Origin: Domibacillus aminovorans
GTDB taxonomy: Bacteria; Bacillota; Bacilli; Bacillales; Domibacillaceae
Assembly (NCBI RefSeq): GCF_001643235.1
Contig: NZ_LQWY01000012.1
Span: forward strand, 186,001-250,000
Direction of reading: 5' to 3'
Length of the DNA: 64,000 nucleotides
A program made the position numbers and the translations under genes. The notes below the pieces were generated by a model that saw only the letters and a program-made list of their open reading frames with translations, ran no database searches and had not been told where the DNA came from. The first letter of the stretch is position 1, and the number at the start of each line of letters is the position of its first letter. Positions 1-7,648 of this stretch are shown piece after piece.

Positions 1-892
1 TTTCAAGTAAATGGCGTTCACCATCTTCAATTAAAAATAAGTTAGCCGGCTGTTCTCCCGTTTCAATCGCTAATGTGTATGCTGCTTTTTTGATTTCTTC
101 TTGCGCTCCGGCAACCGATGCAGCCAGTTGTTTATTTTCTATAATTAATCGTTTAAAAAATGGAACTTCTAGTTGTCTTAACGCTGGGTCCGCTGCATCA
201 ATAAGCAAAAGACCATACTTGCTAAACAGCGTTTGCGTTAACTGTGCAAAAAAAGCAGTCAATGTATCGTGCTGATGAACAGCTTGAAGCACATCTTGCA
301 GAAGCTGATTTGTATGATTTGTTTCTTTCATACAGGAAAAAATAGATGTAACCCACTTCTCCATCGTGCCCTTTTCGTAGATCGTTTCCGAAGCCATTTG
401 TTTTTTTATAAATCGTTCCGGGTAGCCTATTTTGTGCATTTGGCCTTCTTTTTCTACATAAACATGATTAATTTCCAGAAGGTCATGATCTTCACCCGCG
501 ATCCAAAAAATAGGCACAATAGGAAGACCTAATTTTTTTTCCTGATCGGCTGCGAGTTGAATAATTGATATGATTTTATGTATAGAATAAAGCGGGCCGG
601 TTAATAGTCCCGCTTGCTGTCCGCCAATGACGACAAGAGATTTCTCATCACGCAGTTTCGCGAGCGATCGTTCCGTTTCCTCCGTCAATTGAAATGATTG
701 CATATAGTTGTAAATAATGTCCGCCAACTTCTGGCGTTCATATCGCCGCGTTTGTATATCCGCTGCTCTGGCCGCAAACTCCGTCTGATGGAACGGATGA
801 TAATCAAAATAAGGAGCGGTCTGTTCATCTCCGCTTATGTAGTCTTTTGCAAAACGATTTAAAGCGGGAACAGAAATGCATTCTTGTTCCAT
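1..892 (-). CDS. bshC: Bacillithiol biosynthesis cysteine-adding enzyme BshC (partial, C-terminus beyond window)
   Basis: BshC adds cysteine to glucosaminyl-malate, the last step in making bacillithiol, the low-molecular-weight thiol of Bacillaceae. About 297 codons are visible from the ATG at 892, and the frame stays open to the window edge, so the C-terminus is missing. The family hallmark VIGGQQAGLLTGPLYSIHK is seen about 90 residues from the start, and MEQECISVPALNRFAKDYI is a typical N-terminus. An AGAAAGGAAGT ribosome site lies 5-15 bases upstream. The promoter region carries a Fur box and a CodY-like palindrome. In B. subtilis (yllA) it also neighbours panE (ylbQ), as here. Confidence 0.95.
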   Translation of the reverse strand, partial: MEQECISVPALNRFAKDYISGDEQTAPYFDYHPFHQTEFAARAADIQTRRYERQKLADIIYNYMQSFQLTEETERSLAKLRDEKSLVVIGGQQAGLLTGPLYSIHKIISIIQLAADQEKKLGLPIVPIFWIAGEDHDLLEINHVYVEKEGQMHKIGYPERFIKKQMASETIYEKGTMEKWVTSIFSCMKETNHTNQLLQDVLQAVHQHDTLTAFFAQLTQTLFSKYGLLLIDAADPALRQLEVPFFKRLIIENKQLAASVAGAQEEIKKAAYTLAIETGEQPANLFLIEDGERHLLE

Positions 893-969
893 AAATGTAC
901 TTCCTTTCTGCGCACAATTTTCTTGTTTGAGTATACCATCTGATGGAACGAAAGGAAAAACAATGTGCC

Positions 970-997
970 TATTTTCTGAATATTATTTCAGAAAATT
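970..997. promoter_or_regulatory. CodY-like palindrome overlapping the candidate bshC -10
   Basis: A perfect inverted repeat, TTTTCTGAA (972-980) and TTCAGAAAA (987-995) with a 6-base spacer, contains two overlapping matches to the CodY consensus AATTTTCWGAAAATT. Bases 970-984 match at 13 of 15 positions and 983-997 at 12 of 15. It covers a candidate -10 (AATAAT, minus strand, 982-987) for bshC. The assignment to CodY is inference from the motif. Confidence 0.5.
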
Positions 998-1004
998 TTT
1001 TATC

Positions 1005-1019
1005 TGATAATGATTATCA
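1005..1019. promoter_or_regulatory. Perfect 7-1-7 Fur box between bshC and a small ORF
   Basis: TGATAATGATTATCA matches the Bacillus 7-1-7 Fur operator (TGATAATNATTATCA) at every position. On the minus strand its first half forms a candidate -35 (TTATCA, 1005-1010), set exactly 17 bases from AATAAT (982-987), pointing to bshC. On the plus strand a TTGACA (1031-1036) follows it, without a good -10. Either direction could be the target. Confidence 0.7.
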
Positions 1020-1073
1020 TTGTAATTTAGTTGACAGCTTTGCTGATCGTTTAAAAAAAGAGCGTTTCCCCTC

Positions 1074-1217
1074 ATGAAAAAAAAGAAATTTGGTCTTTTA
1101 TCTTTACTGCTCACCCTTATCTTTATACTGCTTGCAGCATATGTCCCTGAAAACTACCGGGACATTGATAATGAATGGTTCGGTCTAACGAAACAGGCAC
1201 GCCTGAACTTATTTTGA
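1074..1217 (+). CDS. Putative 47-residue single-pass membrane protein
   Basis: An ATG-initiated frame of 47 codons starts 55 bases after the Fur box. It begins MKKKKFGLLSLLLTLIFIL, a positively charged tip followed by a hydrophobic stretch of about 17 residues (a transmembrane or uncleaved signal segment), and has a polar, acidic-aromatic tail ending QARLNLF. The ribosome site is weak (aaaaaagag, 11 bases upstream). Its 3' end overlaps the end of panE by 9 bases tail to tail. I do not recognise a family. It may be a genuine iron-regulated small protein or a chance frame. Confidence 0.4.
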   Translation: MKKKKFGLLSLLLTLIFILLAAYVPENYRDIDNEWFGLTKQARLNLF

Positions 1218-2096
1218 TATAAGTCCAGGCTTATTTTCTTTCCCCTTGACCATATTGTATAAGATATGAAAAGAAGGCACACACTGATCCTGTTTTTCCG
1301 CTTCTTTTAACAGGACACCAACGATCGCGTCGATTTCAGTAGGTCTTCCTGCTTTTACATCTTTTAACATCGATGATTCATTGTCTGCTGTTTTGTTACA
1401 AATAGAGAGAACAGATTGAAAGATCTCTTCTTCTGTTTTATCTGGATAAACAGATGCAAATTCCTGGCAAAGATCTTTCACAATCGAACGATACTGCTCA
1501 TTGTCAGCAATCTCTCCATTCTTCACTTGAAGCACAGCCGTCAGTGGATTAATGACGGCGTTTGCTGCCATTTTTTCAATGAGCATATGCTGAATATCTT
1601 CTCTCCATTCAAAAGGAAAAGATTTCGTTTGAATGTCTTCTATAATCGTTTCGGTTCCACCTCGATAAATACCGATATTCGTTTTATTTCGCCCATTTAC
1701 TTGAATCGTCCGCTCATCCATTTTGACAATACCATGTTCAATTGATGCCACATATACGTTCTTCTGTGGCAGCTCATTCATCAAATCTAGATGACTCATT
1801 CCGTTTTGAATAAATAGAATAGCATGTGCATCTGCGCTTTGTAACACCTTTATAATTTCTCCCATATGATATTGTTTAACCGCAACGACGATCAAATCCG
1901 CTGTTACAGTTCCAATCATTTTTGAATCTACATGATCAACGGTTTCAATTCCATTTTCGATCACACATATCCCTTCAGATTGAATTCGTTCTGCCTGTTG
2001 CTTCGTTCTTGTCTGCAGCGTCACAACATGGTTGCCGCTCCACTCCGTGGCAAAAAATAATCCGACGGCACCACCGCCGATAATATGAATGTTCAT
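1209..2096 (-). CDS. panE: 2-dehydropantoate 2-reductase
   Basis: It reduces ketopantoate to pantoate with NADPH in pantothenate/CoA synthesis. The 295 residues begin with the nucleotide-binding GGGAVG loop (residues 7-12). The C-terminal half has the helix EKMAANAVINPLTA with the expected catalytic lysine, and the DVKAGRPTEIDAIVG segment that closes the family's active site. GGGGGT lies upstream of the ATG. It corresponds to B. subtilis ylbQ by position next to ylbP and bshC. Because ketopantoate reductases also include 2-oxoacid reductases of other substrate range, the exact substrate is inferred. A cre-like box lies 20 bases upstream of the start. Confidence 0.85.
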   Translation of the reverse strand: MNIHIIGGGAVGLFFATEWSGNHVVTLQTRTKQQAERIQSEGICVIENGIETVDHVDSKMIGTVTADLIVVAVKQYHMGEIIKVLQSADAHAILFIQNGMSHLDLMNELPQKNVYVASIEHGIVKMDERTIQVNGRNKTNIGIYRGGTETIIEDIQTKSFPFEWREDIQHMLIEKMAANAVINPLTAVLQVKNGEIADNEQYRSIVKDLCQEFASVYPDKTEEEIFQSVLSICNKTADNESSMLKDVKAGRPTEIDAIVGVLLKEAEKQDQCVPSFHILYNMVKGKENKPGLISK

Positions 2097-2115
2097 ACTT
2101 GACCCCCACTATATA

Positions 2116-2129
2116 TGTAAGCGCTAACA
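2116..2129. promoter_or_regulatory. cre-like CcpA box between panE and ylbP
   Basis: TGTAAGCGCTAACA differs at one base from the symmetric catabolite-responsive element TGTAAGCGCTTACA. It lies 20 bases upstream of the panE start on the minus strand and 86 bases upstream of ylbP on the plus strand, so it could repress either. Confidence 0.55.
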
Positions 2130-2214
2130 ATATTCCGCTACATTTTTACTTATATTTATTATATAATAGAAGTGAACATACTGGTCAAGATTGAGGGCTA
2201 AGGGGGAAAAGCGT

Positions 2215-2670
2215 ATGGGGCTAAATGTTGAAAATTTAAAAATGAATTTTAAAACGATTGAGGAATTCAAATCGTTTAAAGAGTATGGGCTTGAGGAGCT
2301 ATCTATGCTTGAAGAATTACACATTTCAATGGTAGAAGATAATACATCGTCTCCTTTTTATGGTATTTATTATGGTGACCGTCTCGCCGCACGTATGTGT
2401 TTATATATACGGGAAGATAAGCTGAACTTAATTCCGACGAGCGAAAAATTTTTAGAAATCTGGAAGCTTGAAGTTTTGCCTGCATTCCAGCATAAAGGAT
2501 TTGGCCTTATGCTTGTAGAGTTTGCCAAGTCATTTCAATTGCCAATTATGACGAAACCGCGCGTTAAATCACAATCATTCTGGGAAAAAATGAACTTTGT
2601 TCCAGTATCAGACACGAGTACACGTCTCATTTGGGATCCGAACGCAGTTGACACACAGATAATAAGCTGA
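2215..2670 (+). CDS. ylbP: GNAT-type N-acetyltransferase YlbP
   Basis: A predicted acetyltransferase of unknown substrate, 151 residues from the ATG at 2215. AGGGGGAAAAGCGT gives that start a good ribosome site; an in-frame TTG at 2191 has none. The central KLEVLPAFQHKGFGLMLVEFA resembles the acetyl-CoA-binding motif A of GNAT proteins (Q-x-x-G-x-G). The protein has the length and position of B. subtilis YlbP, between ylbO/rpmF and panE. It is divergent from panE and shares the cre-bearing intergenic region. Confidence 0.8.
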   Translation: MGLNVENLKMNFKTIEEFKSFKEYGLEELSMLEELHISMVEDNTSSPFYGIYYGDRLAARMCLYIREDKLNLIPTSEKFLEIWKLEVLPAFQHKGFGLMLVEFAKSFQLPIMTKPRVKSQSFWEKMNFVPVSDTSTRLIWDPNAVDTQIIS

Positions 2671-2684
2671 CTCTAAAAAAGTGT

Positions 2685-2705
2685 GCTGTCTCAAATTGAG
2701 GCAGC
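2685..2705. terminator. Terminator between ylbP and the enoyl-CoA hydratase gene
   Basis: GCTGTCTCA, loop AAT, TGAGGCAGC, followed by a T-rich run on the plus strand and preceded by an A-run. It can serve both converging genes. Confidence 0.75.
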
Positions 2706-2713
2706 TTTCTTTT

Positions 2714-3481
2714 TTATTTCTTATTTTTTGATAAAAATGATGCGACCGCTTCTTGATGAGCATCCTGTGCCCATAAAATCGCACATTCTTTTATTTCCGT
2801 CTTCATACGATTTCGTAAATCACCGGCTTCCCATTTCGCGATCAGCATTTTTTTATACGCGGTCAGAACCGAAATTTTTATTGTCTGTTCATTTTTGAAA
2901 AAAGCTCTTGCTTCTGACAGTTCAGCCTGCTCGCTTATCCGGTCGATAAAACCGAATTGATCAAGTTGCTCTGCCCGAAAAACAGCCGCTTCTGACAGCA
3001 TTTTAAATGCATAGCGAGGTTCGATCCGCTCCATTAAAAGCGTTCCGCCGCCCCAGCCAGTTGTAATGGCCATACATCCTTGAATAAACCCAATTTTCAC
3101 ACCTGTACGGGCAATACGGTAATCACATGCTGCTGCAATTTCACATCCGCCCCCTACTGCTGAACCATTCAATAGGGCGACTGTTGGCTTCGGCAATGTC
3201 GCCAGCTTATATAAAACGTCACCCATTTTTGCTAGCATGTTATATGCTTCTTTTTCTGTACGGAGCGCATGAAAAATGGACAGGTCTCCGCCAGAACAAA
3301 AGGCTTGCTCTCCTGACCCAGTAATCGCAAGCACTCGCACATCGTCCTTCTTTGCCCGCTCCACTGCTGCTTTCAAACCGTCCATCACCGCATAATTGAC
3401 TGCATTTCGTTTTTCTTCCCGCTTAATCGTAAATAATAAGATGCCGCTCTGTTCATCCAACTCGACTATGTAATCCATCAA
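2714..3481 (-). CDS. Enoyl-CoA hydratase/isomerase family protein
   Basis: A crotonase-fold protein of 255 residues, probably acting on acyl-CoA thioesters in fatty-acid or branched-chain catabolism. Crotonase features are visible: ITGSGEQAFCSGGDLSIF (oxyanion hole CSGGD, about residues 61-65), GSAVGGGCEIAAACDYRIA (second oxyanion glycines and a candidate catalytic Glu), and GCMAITTGWGGG. AGGGGGAA lies 8 bases before the ATG. It takes the place held by ylbO (rsfA) in B. subtilis. A partial cre-like sequence lies upstream. The true substrate cannot be read. Confidence 0.8.
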   Translation of the reverse strand: MMDYIVELDEQSGILLFTIKREEKRNAVNYAVMDGLKAAVERAKKDDVRVLAITGSGEQAFCSGGDLSIFHALRTEKEAYNMLAKMGDVLYKLATLPKPTVALLNGSAVGGGCEIAAACDYRIARTGVKIGFIQGCMAITTGWGGGTLLMERIEPRYAFKMLSEAAVFRAEQLDQFGFIDRISEQAELSEARAFFKNEQTIKISVLTAYKKMLIAKWEAGDLRNRMKTEIKECAILWAQDAHQEAVASFLSKNKK

Positions 3482-3503
3482 AAGAATTCCCCCTCACATT
3501 CAT

Positions 3504-3517
3504 TGTAGCGCTTTCAC
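3504..3517. promoter_or_regulatory. Possible cre-like box before the enoyl-CoA hydratase gene
   Basis: TTGTAGCGCTTTCA keeps the core GCGCTTTCA and matches the 14-base cre consensus at 11 positions. It sits 23 bases upstream of the hydratase ATG, where CcpA could block transcription. The left half is degenerate. Confidence 0.35.
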
Positions 3518-3541
3518 AATTTGAAAAACAAGTACAAAAAA

Positions 3542-3568
3542 GGCAGAGAGCCATGGTCTCTCTGCCTT
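3542..3568. terminator. rpmF operon terminator
   Basis: GGCAGAGAG, loop CCAT, and CTCTCTGCC form a long stem flanked by an A-run on one side and a T-run on the other, directly after the rpmF stop on the minus strand. Confidence 0.85.
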
Positions 3569-3589
3569 TTTTGAAAGAATAGAAAAGTC

Positions 3590-3763
3590 TTATTTGCTAA
3601 CGACTTCTTTACCTTTATATGTTCCGCACTCTTTGCATACGCGGTGCGCAAGTTTCATTTCACCACAGTTCGGGCAAGAAACCATACCGGGCACTTGCAA
3701 CTTGAAATGCGTACGGCGTTTGTTTTTGCGTGTAGTGGATGTTCTTCTAGCAGGTACTGCCAT
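3590..3763 (-). CDS. rpmF: 50S ribosomal protein L32
   Basis: This 57-residue ribosomal protein begins [20 protein letters not shown], a typical L32 N-terminus, and has a zinc ribbon of four cysteines (CPNCG and CKECG, residues 30-48), so it is the zinc-containing form. The ribosome site is a perfect AAGGAGGTG. It follows ylbN by 62 bases on the same strand, the ylbN-rpmF arrangement found widely in bacteria, and ends in a strong terminator. Confidence 0.97.
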   Translation of the reverse strand: MAVPARRTSTTRKNKRRTHFKLQVPGMVSCPNCGEMKLAHRVCKECGTYKGKEVVSK

Positions 3764-3825
3764 GTGATATACACCTCCTTAAAGGAATAAAAACTATATG
3801 AAGCCAGAATAGCTGTACTTCTCAA

Positions 3826-4356
3826 TTACTCTTCATCAGACGTAAAGAAGTTTTGAAGTCCCGCCAAACGCGGATCTACCGCCGGCTTCTCTTTTTCGGG
3901 AAGCTCTTCTTCTTTTTCATAAAACGTCCAATCTTTTCCTGATTGCACAACGTGTTTGTCTGCTTCTTCACTAAATATTTGCAACGGTACTTCCAGAATG
4001 ATTGCTTCTTCTAAAAACGGACGGAAGTCAATGACATTTCCTTCCGGCAGATGAACATCATCCGTTTCATATGACTCGCCTTCTTCCGGTTTCAAAAGAA
4101 ACCTTTCGGTAAGGGCAATGTCGAACGGGTATGGTACGTCAACAAGTGTTCGTGAACAAGGGACAATCATTTCCCCTGTTGCTTTCACATTGAAAACAAC
4201 TTGGTCATGTCTAATATCCACACGTCCTGTTACGTGAACAGGTGAGATCCGGCGAATATCATTGTCAAGCGTTGTTAGTTCGGTTAAATCGACCATTTCG
4301 TCGATTTCAAGACCACGGTCGCGGTATTTTTGCAGTTGAATTATTGACCATTTCAT
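3826..4356 (-). CDS. ylbN: YceD/YlbN family (DUF177) protein
   Basis: A DUF177 protein of 176 residues. In many bacteria and plants the family is linked to 23S rRNA accumulation and is encoded before rpmF. The central CSRTLVDVPYPFDIAL (the conserved C-x-R-x-L motif of DUF177) and the acidic C-terminal tail ending near NFFTSDEE are seen, together with DPRLAGLQNFF, a common end segment. GAGGTGATT precedes the ATG. It is transcribed with rpmF and diverges from tmcAL. Confidence 0.9.
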   Translation of the reverse strand: MKWSIIQLQKYRDRGLEIDEMVDLTELTTLDNDIRRISPVHVTGRVDIRHDQVVFNVKATGEMIVPCSRTLVDVPYPFDIALTERFLLKPEEGESYETDDVHLPEGNVIDFRPFLEEAIILEVPLQIFSEEADKHVVQSGKDWTFYEKEEELPEKEKPAVDPRLAGLQNFFTSDEE

Positions 4357-4502
4357 TTAATCACCTCAAGGCAACAAAAGTAATTATAGCCCTCTCCTGA
4401 TAGATTGTCAATATATTTTCTTTACAGTGAAATGCCGGTTTGACTTTTTTTCCACCATCTTTGAAAATGAAGGTACATTCTTATAAAGAAAGGAATTTTC
4501 CT

Positions 4503-5702
4503 ATGAACGCAGCTGGTATTGTCGTTGAATATAACCCATTTCACAACGGTCATTTTTATCATGTAAACGAGACGAAACGCAAAGCAAAATCAGACGTCCT
4601 CATTGCGGTCATGAGCGGCTCTTTTTTACAGCGCGGTGAACCGGCACTCGTCGATAAATGGACGCGGACGAAGATGGCTCTTTCCAATGGTGTTGATATC
4701 GTTGTCGAGCTACCCTATGCTTTTTCTACACAAAAAGCGGAAACATTTGCTGCCGGTGCCATTCAGATCCTTGATCATATGAAATGCCGATCGTTTTGTT
4801 TTGGCAGTGAAGAGGGCCAATTGGATCCATTTCTTCAAACCGCGGCTCGTCTCTACGAAGAAAGAGAAGCACTGAATGAATGTGTCCGATCCAGTATGAA
4901 AAAAGGGAACAGTTATCCCACCGCCCAGACGCTGGCAAGAGAAACACTCTTTCAAGATCAGCCTTTGCCACTTGATTTATCCAAACCAAACAATATACTC
5001 GGTTTTCATTATGTAACAGCGAACAATGAACTGAATCATCCCATGCAGCCGCTTACGATTTTACGTCAAGGAGCCGGTTACCATGATGAACAGGCATCTG
5101 GACATATCGCAAGCGCAACGGCGATCCGAAATTTATTATTTGATCAAAAACAGGCAGATCATTTTTTGCCTCATTCTGTCCTATCCATTTTAACAGAACA
5201 TAAGCAAAATGGGTTGATCCATTCATGGGAATTGTACTGGCCTCTTCTCCGCTATCGTCTTCTGTCCATTCATTTAGATGATCTAAATGCTATTTATGAA
5301 ATTGAAGAAGGCATCGGTCCACGGCTCATTGATGCAGCTTTAAAAAGTAATACATTCCTTTCGTTTATGGAACGGGTAAAAACGAAGCGGTATACGTGGA
5401 CAAGAATCCAGCGCATGATGACGCACGTGTTAACAAATACGAATAAAAAAGAGATGAACGACGCAGCGGCACACGTTTCCTTTGTCCGCCTGCTCGGAAT
5501 GACAGAAAATGGCCGTAGCTACATTCGGGCGATCAAAAAAGAGATGGCGGTACCGCTTCTATCCAGAACAGCAGCCGCTGTAGATTTGCTTTCGCTCGAT
5601 ATTAAAGTGTCACGCGTTTACGCTGCTGCCTCGACAGCACCTGCTCATTATACAGAACAGCTTTTAGACCATGAGTTTTCTGCACCACCTATTTTACTTT
5701 GA
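4503..5702 (+). CDS. tmcAL: tRNA(Met) cytidine acetate ligase TmcAL (YlbM)
   Basis: TmcAL uses acetate and ATP to make N4-acetylcytidine at the wobble base of elongator tRNA-Met. The protein begins MNAAGIVVEYNPFHNGHFYH, with the HxGH nucleotidylyltransferase motif (NGH at residues 15-17). GSFLQRGEPALVDKWTR and the ASATAIRNLL segment typical of the family are present. Length is 399 residues, against about 415 in B. subtilis. The ATG at 4503 follows AAAGGAATTTTCCT; an in-frame TTG 63 bases upstream has no ribosome site. Its stop overlaps the end of ddcP by 9 bases. Confidence 0.9.
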   Translation: MNAAGIVVEYNPFHNGHFYHVNETKRKAKSDVLIAVMSGSFLQRGEPALVDKWTRTKMALSNGVDIVVELPYAFSTQKAETFAAGAIQILDHMKCRSFCFGSEEGQLDPFLQTAARLYEEREALNECVRSSMKKGNSYPTAQTLARETLFQDQPLPLDLSKPNNILGFHYVTANNELNHPMQPLTILRQGAGYHDEQASGHIASATAIRNLLFDQKQADHFLPHSVLSILTEHKQNGLIHSWELYWPLLRYRLLSIHLDDLNAIYEIEEGIGPRLIDAALKSNTFLSFMERVKTKRYTWTRIQRMMTHVLTNTNKKEMNDAAAHVSFVRLLGMTENGRSYIRAIKKEMAVPLLSRTAAAVDLLSLDIKVSRVYAAASTAPAHYTEQLLDHEFSAPPILL

Positions 5703-6731
5703 TACGGTAATATTAGCCAAGTAGTTAACAGCGTCTGAAAATGTTTGGACCGGTACAATTTTCATGTCGGTCTTTATGTCTTCAGCCGTTTTTTTTGCCT
5801 GTTCATAATTGGTCAGCAAATCCCCCCCTTTTTCTGGCAACTCATCATCCGGAGCAAAAAAGATTTCAGCGCCAGACCGATCGGCTGCAACCACTTTTTG
5901 ATCGATTCCCCCGATCCGTCCAACTGTTCCATCTTTTGCAATCGTTCCCGTGCCTGCTACTCGAAGCCCTGCAGCAACATCCTCTGAAACAAGCTGATCA
6001 TAAATTTCCAGGCTAAACATGAGCCCCGCAGACGGTCCCCCAATCTCTTCTGCTTTAAGTGTTACTTTCGGATGACTTTTCAATGTCCGATCATCCGCCA
6101 AACTAATGCCCAGTCCTGATTTTCCATCCAACTCTGGAAAAGCTCTTAGTTCAATTTCCACTTCGTTTTCTTCCTTATCCCGCTCATACATCAACGTCAC
6201 CGTCTCACCCGGTTCTTTTGACTGTACATAATCGGTCATTTCTTTTGATTCTTTCAGCTTTTGTCCATCAATTGCTGTAATACGGTCTCCTGCTTCAAGC
6301 ACTTTTTCTGCCGGCATGCCTGGAAATACGCCAAGCACAAAAATGCCATTGTACGTCCAATCGTACGTTTTTCCGGCTTCATCGAATGCTACGGTAATCG
6401 CATTTTGTTGGGACGTATTCATTAAATAATATTGTCTTACATTGTATTCCTCATCCGATTCATATGGATAGCGTACGTCTTCTTCTGGTAAAATTTTTTC
6501 ATAGTCACGAAATTTTGCCCATATATAGGAGTAAATATTCGCCGGCCCCATGCTAATTGTCGTCAACATTAACGTGCCTGTATCATCGTGATCACCGCCA
6601 TCGACGTGAACAATCGGATCAAGCTCGTGCGCGCCGCCTGGCTTTGTTACGTAAAAAGGGAGAGGAATAAAGGCAGCTGCAATAATGGCAATCAATAAAA
6701 TATAGATTATCGCTGTTCGTTTATTTTTCAC
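5694..6731 (-). CDS. ylbL: Membrane-anchored PDZ/Lon-type serine protease DdcP (YlbL)
   Basis: In B. subtilis YlbL (DdcP) helps recovery from DNA damage by degrading the division inhibitor YneA. The protein has one N-terminal membrane segment (IIYILLIAIIAAAFIPL), a PDZ region with GVFPGMPAEKVLEAGDRI near residues 134-151, and a Lon-like protease domain with GGPSAG (Ser about 234) and GGIDQK (Lys about 279). The GTG at 6731 is chosen because AAGGAAGAAC lies just upstream and GTGA overlaps the ylbK stop, so the genes are translationally coupled. It also places the catalytic serine where I recall it in B. subtilis. An in-frame ATG at 6749 is the alternative. Confidence 0.9.
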   Translation of the reverse strand: MKNKRTAIIYILLIAIIAAAFIPLPFYVTKPGGAHELDPIVHVDGGDHDDTGTLMLTTISMGPANIYSYIWAKFRDYEKILPEEDVRYPYESDEEYNVRQYYLMNTSQQNAITVAFDEAGKTYDWTYNGIFVLGVFPGMPAEKVLEAGDRITAIDGQKLKESKEMTDYVQSKEPGETVTLMYERDKEENEVEIELRAFPELDGKSGLGISLADDRTLKSHPKVTLKAEEIGGPSAGLMFSLEIYDQLVSEDVAAGLRVAGTGTIAKDGTVGRIGGIDQKVVAADRSGAEIFFAPDDELPEKGGDLLTNYEQAKKTAEDIKTDMKIVPVQTFSDAVNYLANITVSK

Positions 6732-7519
6732 AATTGTTCTTCCTTCCATGCCGAAATCAGCTGTTTAATCAGATCCACTTGTTCACGCGCTGCCCGTTCT
6801 CCAGCTGCAATAATATCTGGAATGTGTGTATATGCGCGTGAATTGTATGAATCGATAGACGGCCGGATCATCACATCCGACGCCATCGTTCTGCTTTCAA
6901 TAATTTCAAGCTGTAAAATATCAATACTTTGCATAATGACATCAAAAATGGTGGTTATTTCAGCATTTTTCTTCACAGATGTGACATCGACACCAATGAC
7001 GATATCAGCCCCCATCTCTTTCGCCACTGACACTGGCACGCGGTCGATCACACCGCCATCGATGAGCAACCGCCCGTTTACTTTCTCCGGAACCAAAATA
7101 CCTGGTATCGCAATACTTGCTCGTACCGCTTCCGCAATCGGCCCCTCCGTAAAAACAACTTTTTCTGCTGCCTGTATATCGGTCGCAACAATCGCCAGTT
7201 GCACATTTAAGTCTTCGATTCGTTTCCCGTGTGTAAAAAGACGGATAAAATCTTTTATTTTACGTCCCGCAATAAAGCCCATTTTCGGTACAATCCAGTC
7301 GAGAAAGAATTTACGTTGAAAAGCAGAAGACAATTTGTACAACATCTCCATATTATGTCCCGCACCGTACAATGCACCAACAAGAGCGCCCATACTGCTT
7401 CCTGCAATGATATGAACGGGAATCTTTTCTTCCTGAAATACTTTTAAGACGCCAACGTGAGCAAATCCACGTGCTCCTCCTGATCCGAGTGCGAGGCCAA
7501 TTTTCGGTTCAGCAGCCAT
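6728..7519 (-). CDS. ylbK: Patatin-like phospholipase family protein YlbK
   Basis: A predicted serine acyl hydrolase of 263 residues of the RssA/patatin group. The oxyanion loop GSGGARG (residues 13-19), nucleophile elbow GSSMG (Ser about 42) and Asp of the DGG motif (LLIDGGVID) form the expected Ser-Asp dyad. AGGAGGTG precedes the ATG. It overlaps ylbL by four bases (GTGA), as in other Bacillaceae. The lipid substrate and role are unknown. Confidence 0.88.
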   Translation of the reverse strand: MAAEPKIGLALGSGGARGFAHVGVLKVFQEEKIPVHIIAGSSMGALVGALYGAGHNMEMLYKLSSAFQRKFFLDWIVPKMGFIAGRKIKDFIRLFTHGKRIEDLNVQLAIVATDIQAAEKVVFTEGPIAEAVRASIAIPGILVPEKVNGRLLIDGGVIDRVPVSVAKEMGADIVIGVDVTSVKKNAEITTIFDVIMQSIDILQLEIIESRTMASDVMIRPSIDSYNSRAYTHIPDIIAAGERAAREQVDLIKQLISAWKEEQL

Positions 7520-7578
7520 GAAAACACCTCCTGTCGCCTTACATCCATTCTATTCTTCTGTACGCGGCATATCCTTTC

Positions 7579-7601
7579 GTACAAGCTATTTTTTATTGTA
7601 C
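7579..7601. repeat. Inverted repeat between ylbK and ylbJ
   Basis: GTACAA (7579-7584) and TTGTAC (7596-7601) form an inverted repeat with an 11-base spacer. A third half-site, TGTACG, lies just upstream near 7559. It lies in the divergent ylbK-ylbJ promoter region and could be an operator; no family is assigned. Confidence 0.35.
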
Positions 7602-7648
7602 AAAAAATGATGCAAGAAAACTGTATTCATGCTCGGGAGGATTTTTAA

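Noticed and set aside
269-532. 87-codon plus-strand frame
   Set aside because: It lies opposite bshC, whose protein is clearly recognised in this region, and its composition is not protein-like.
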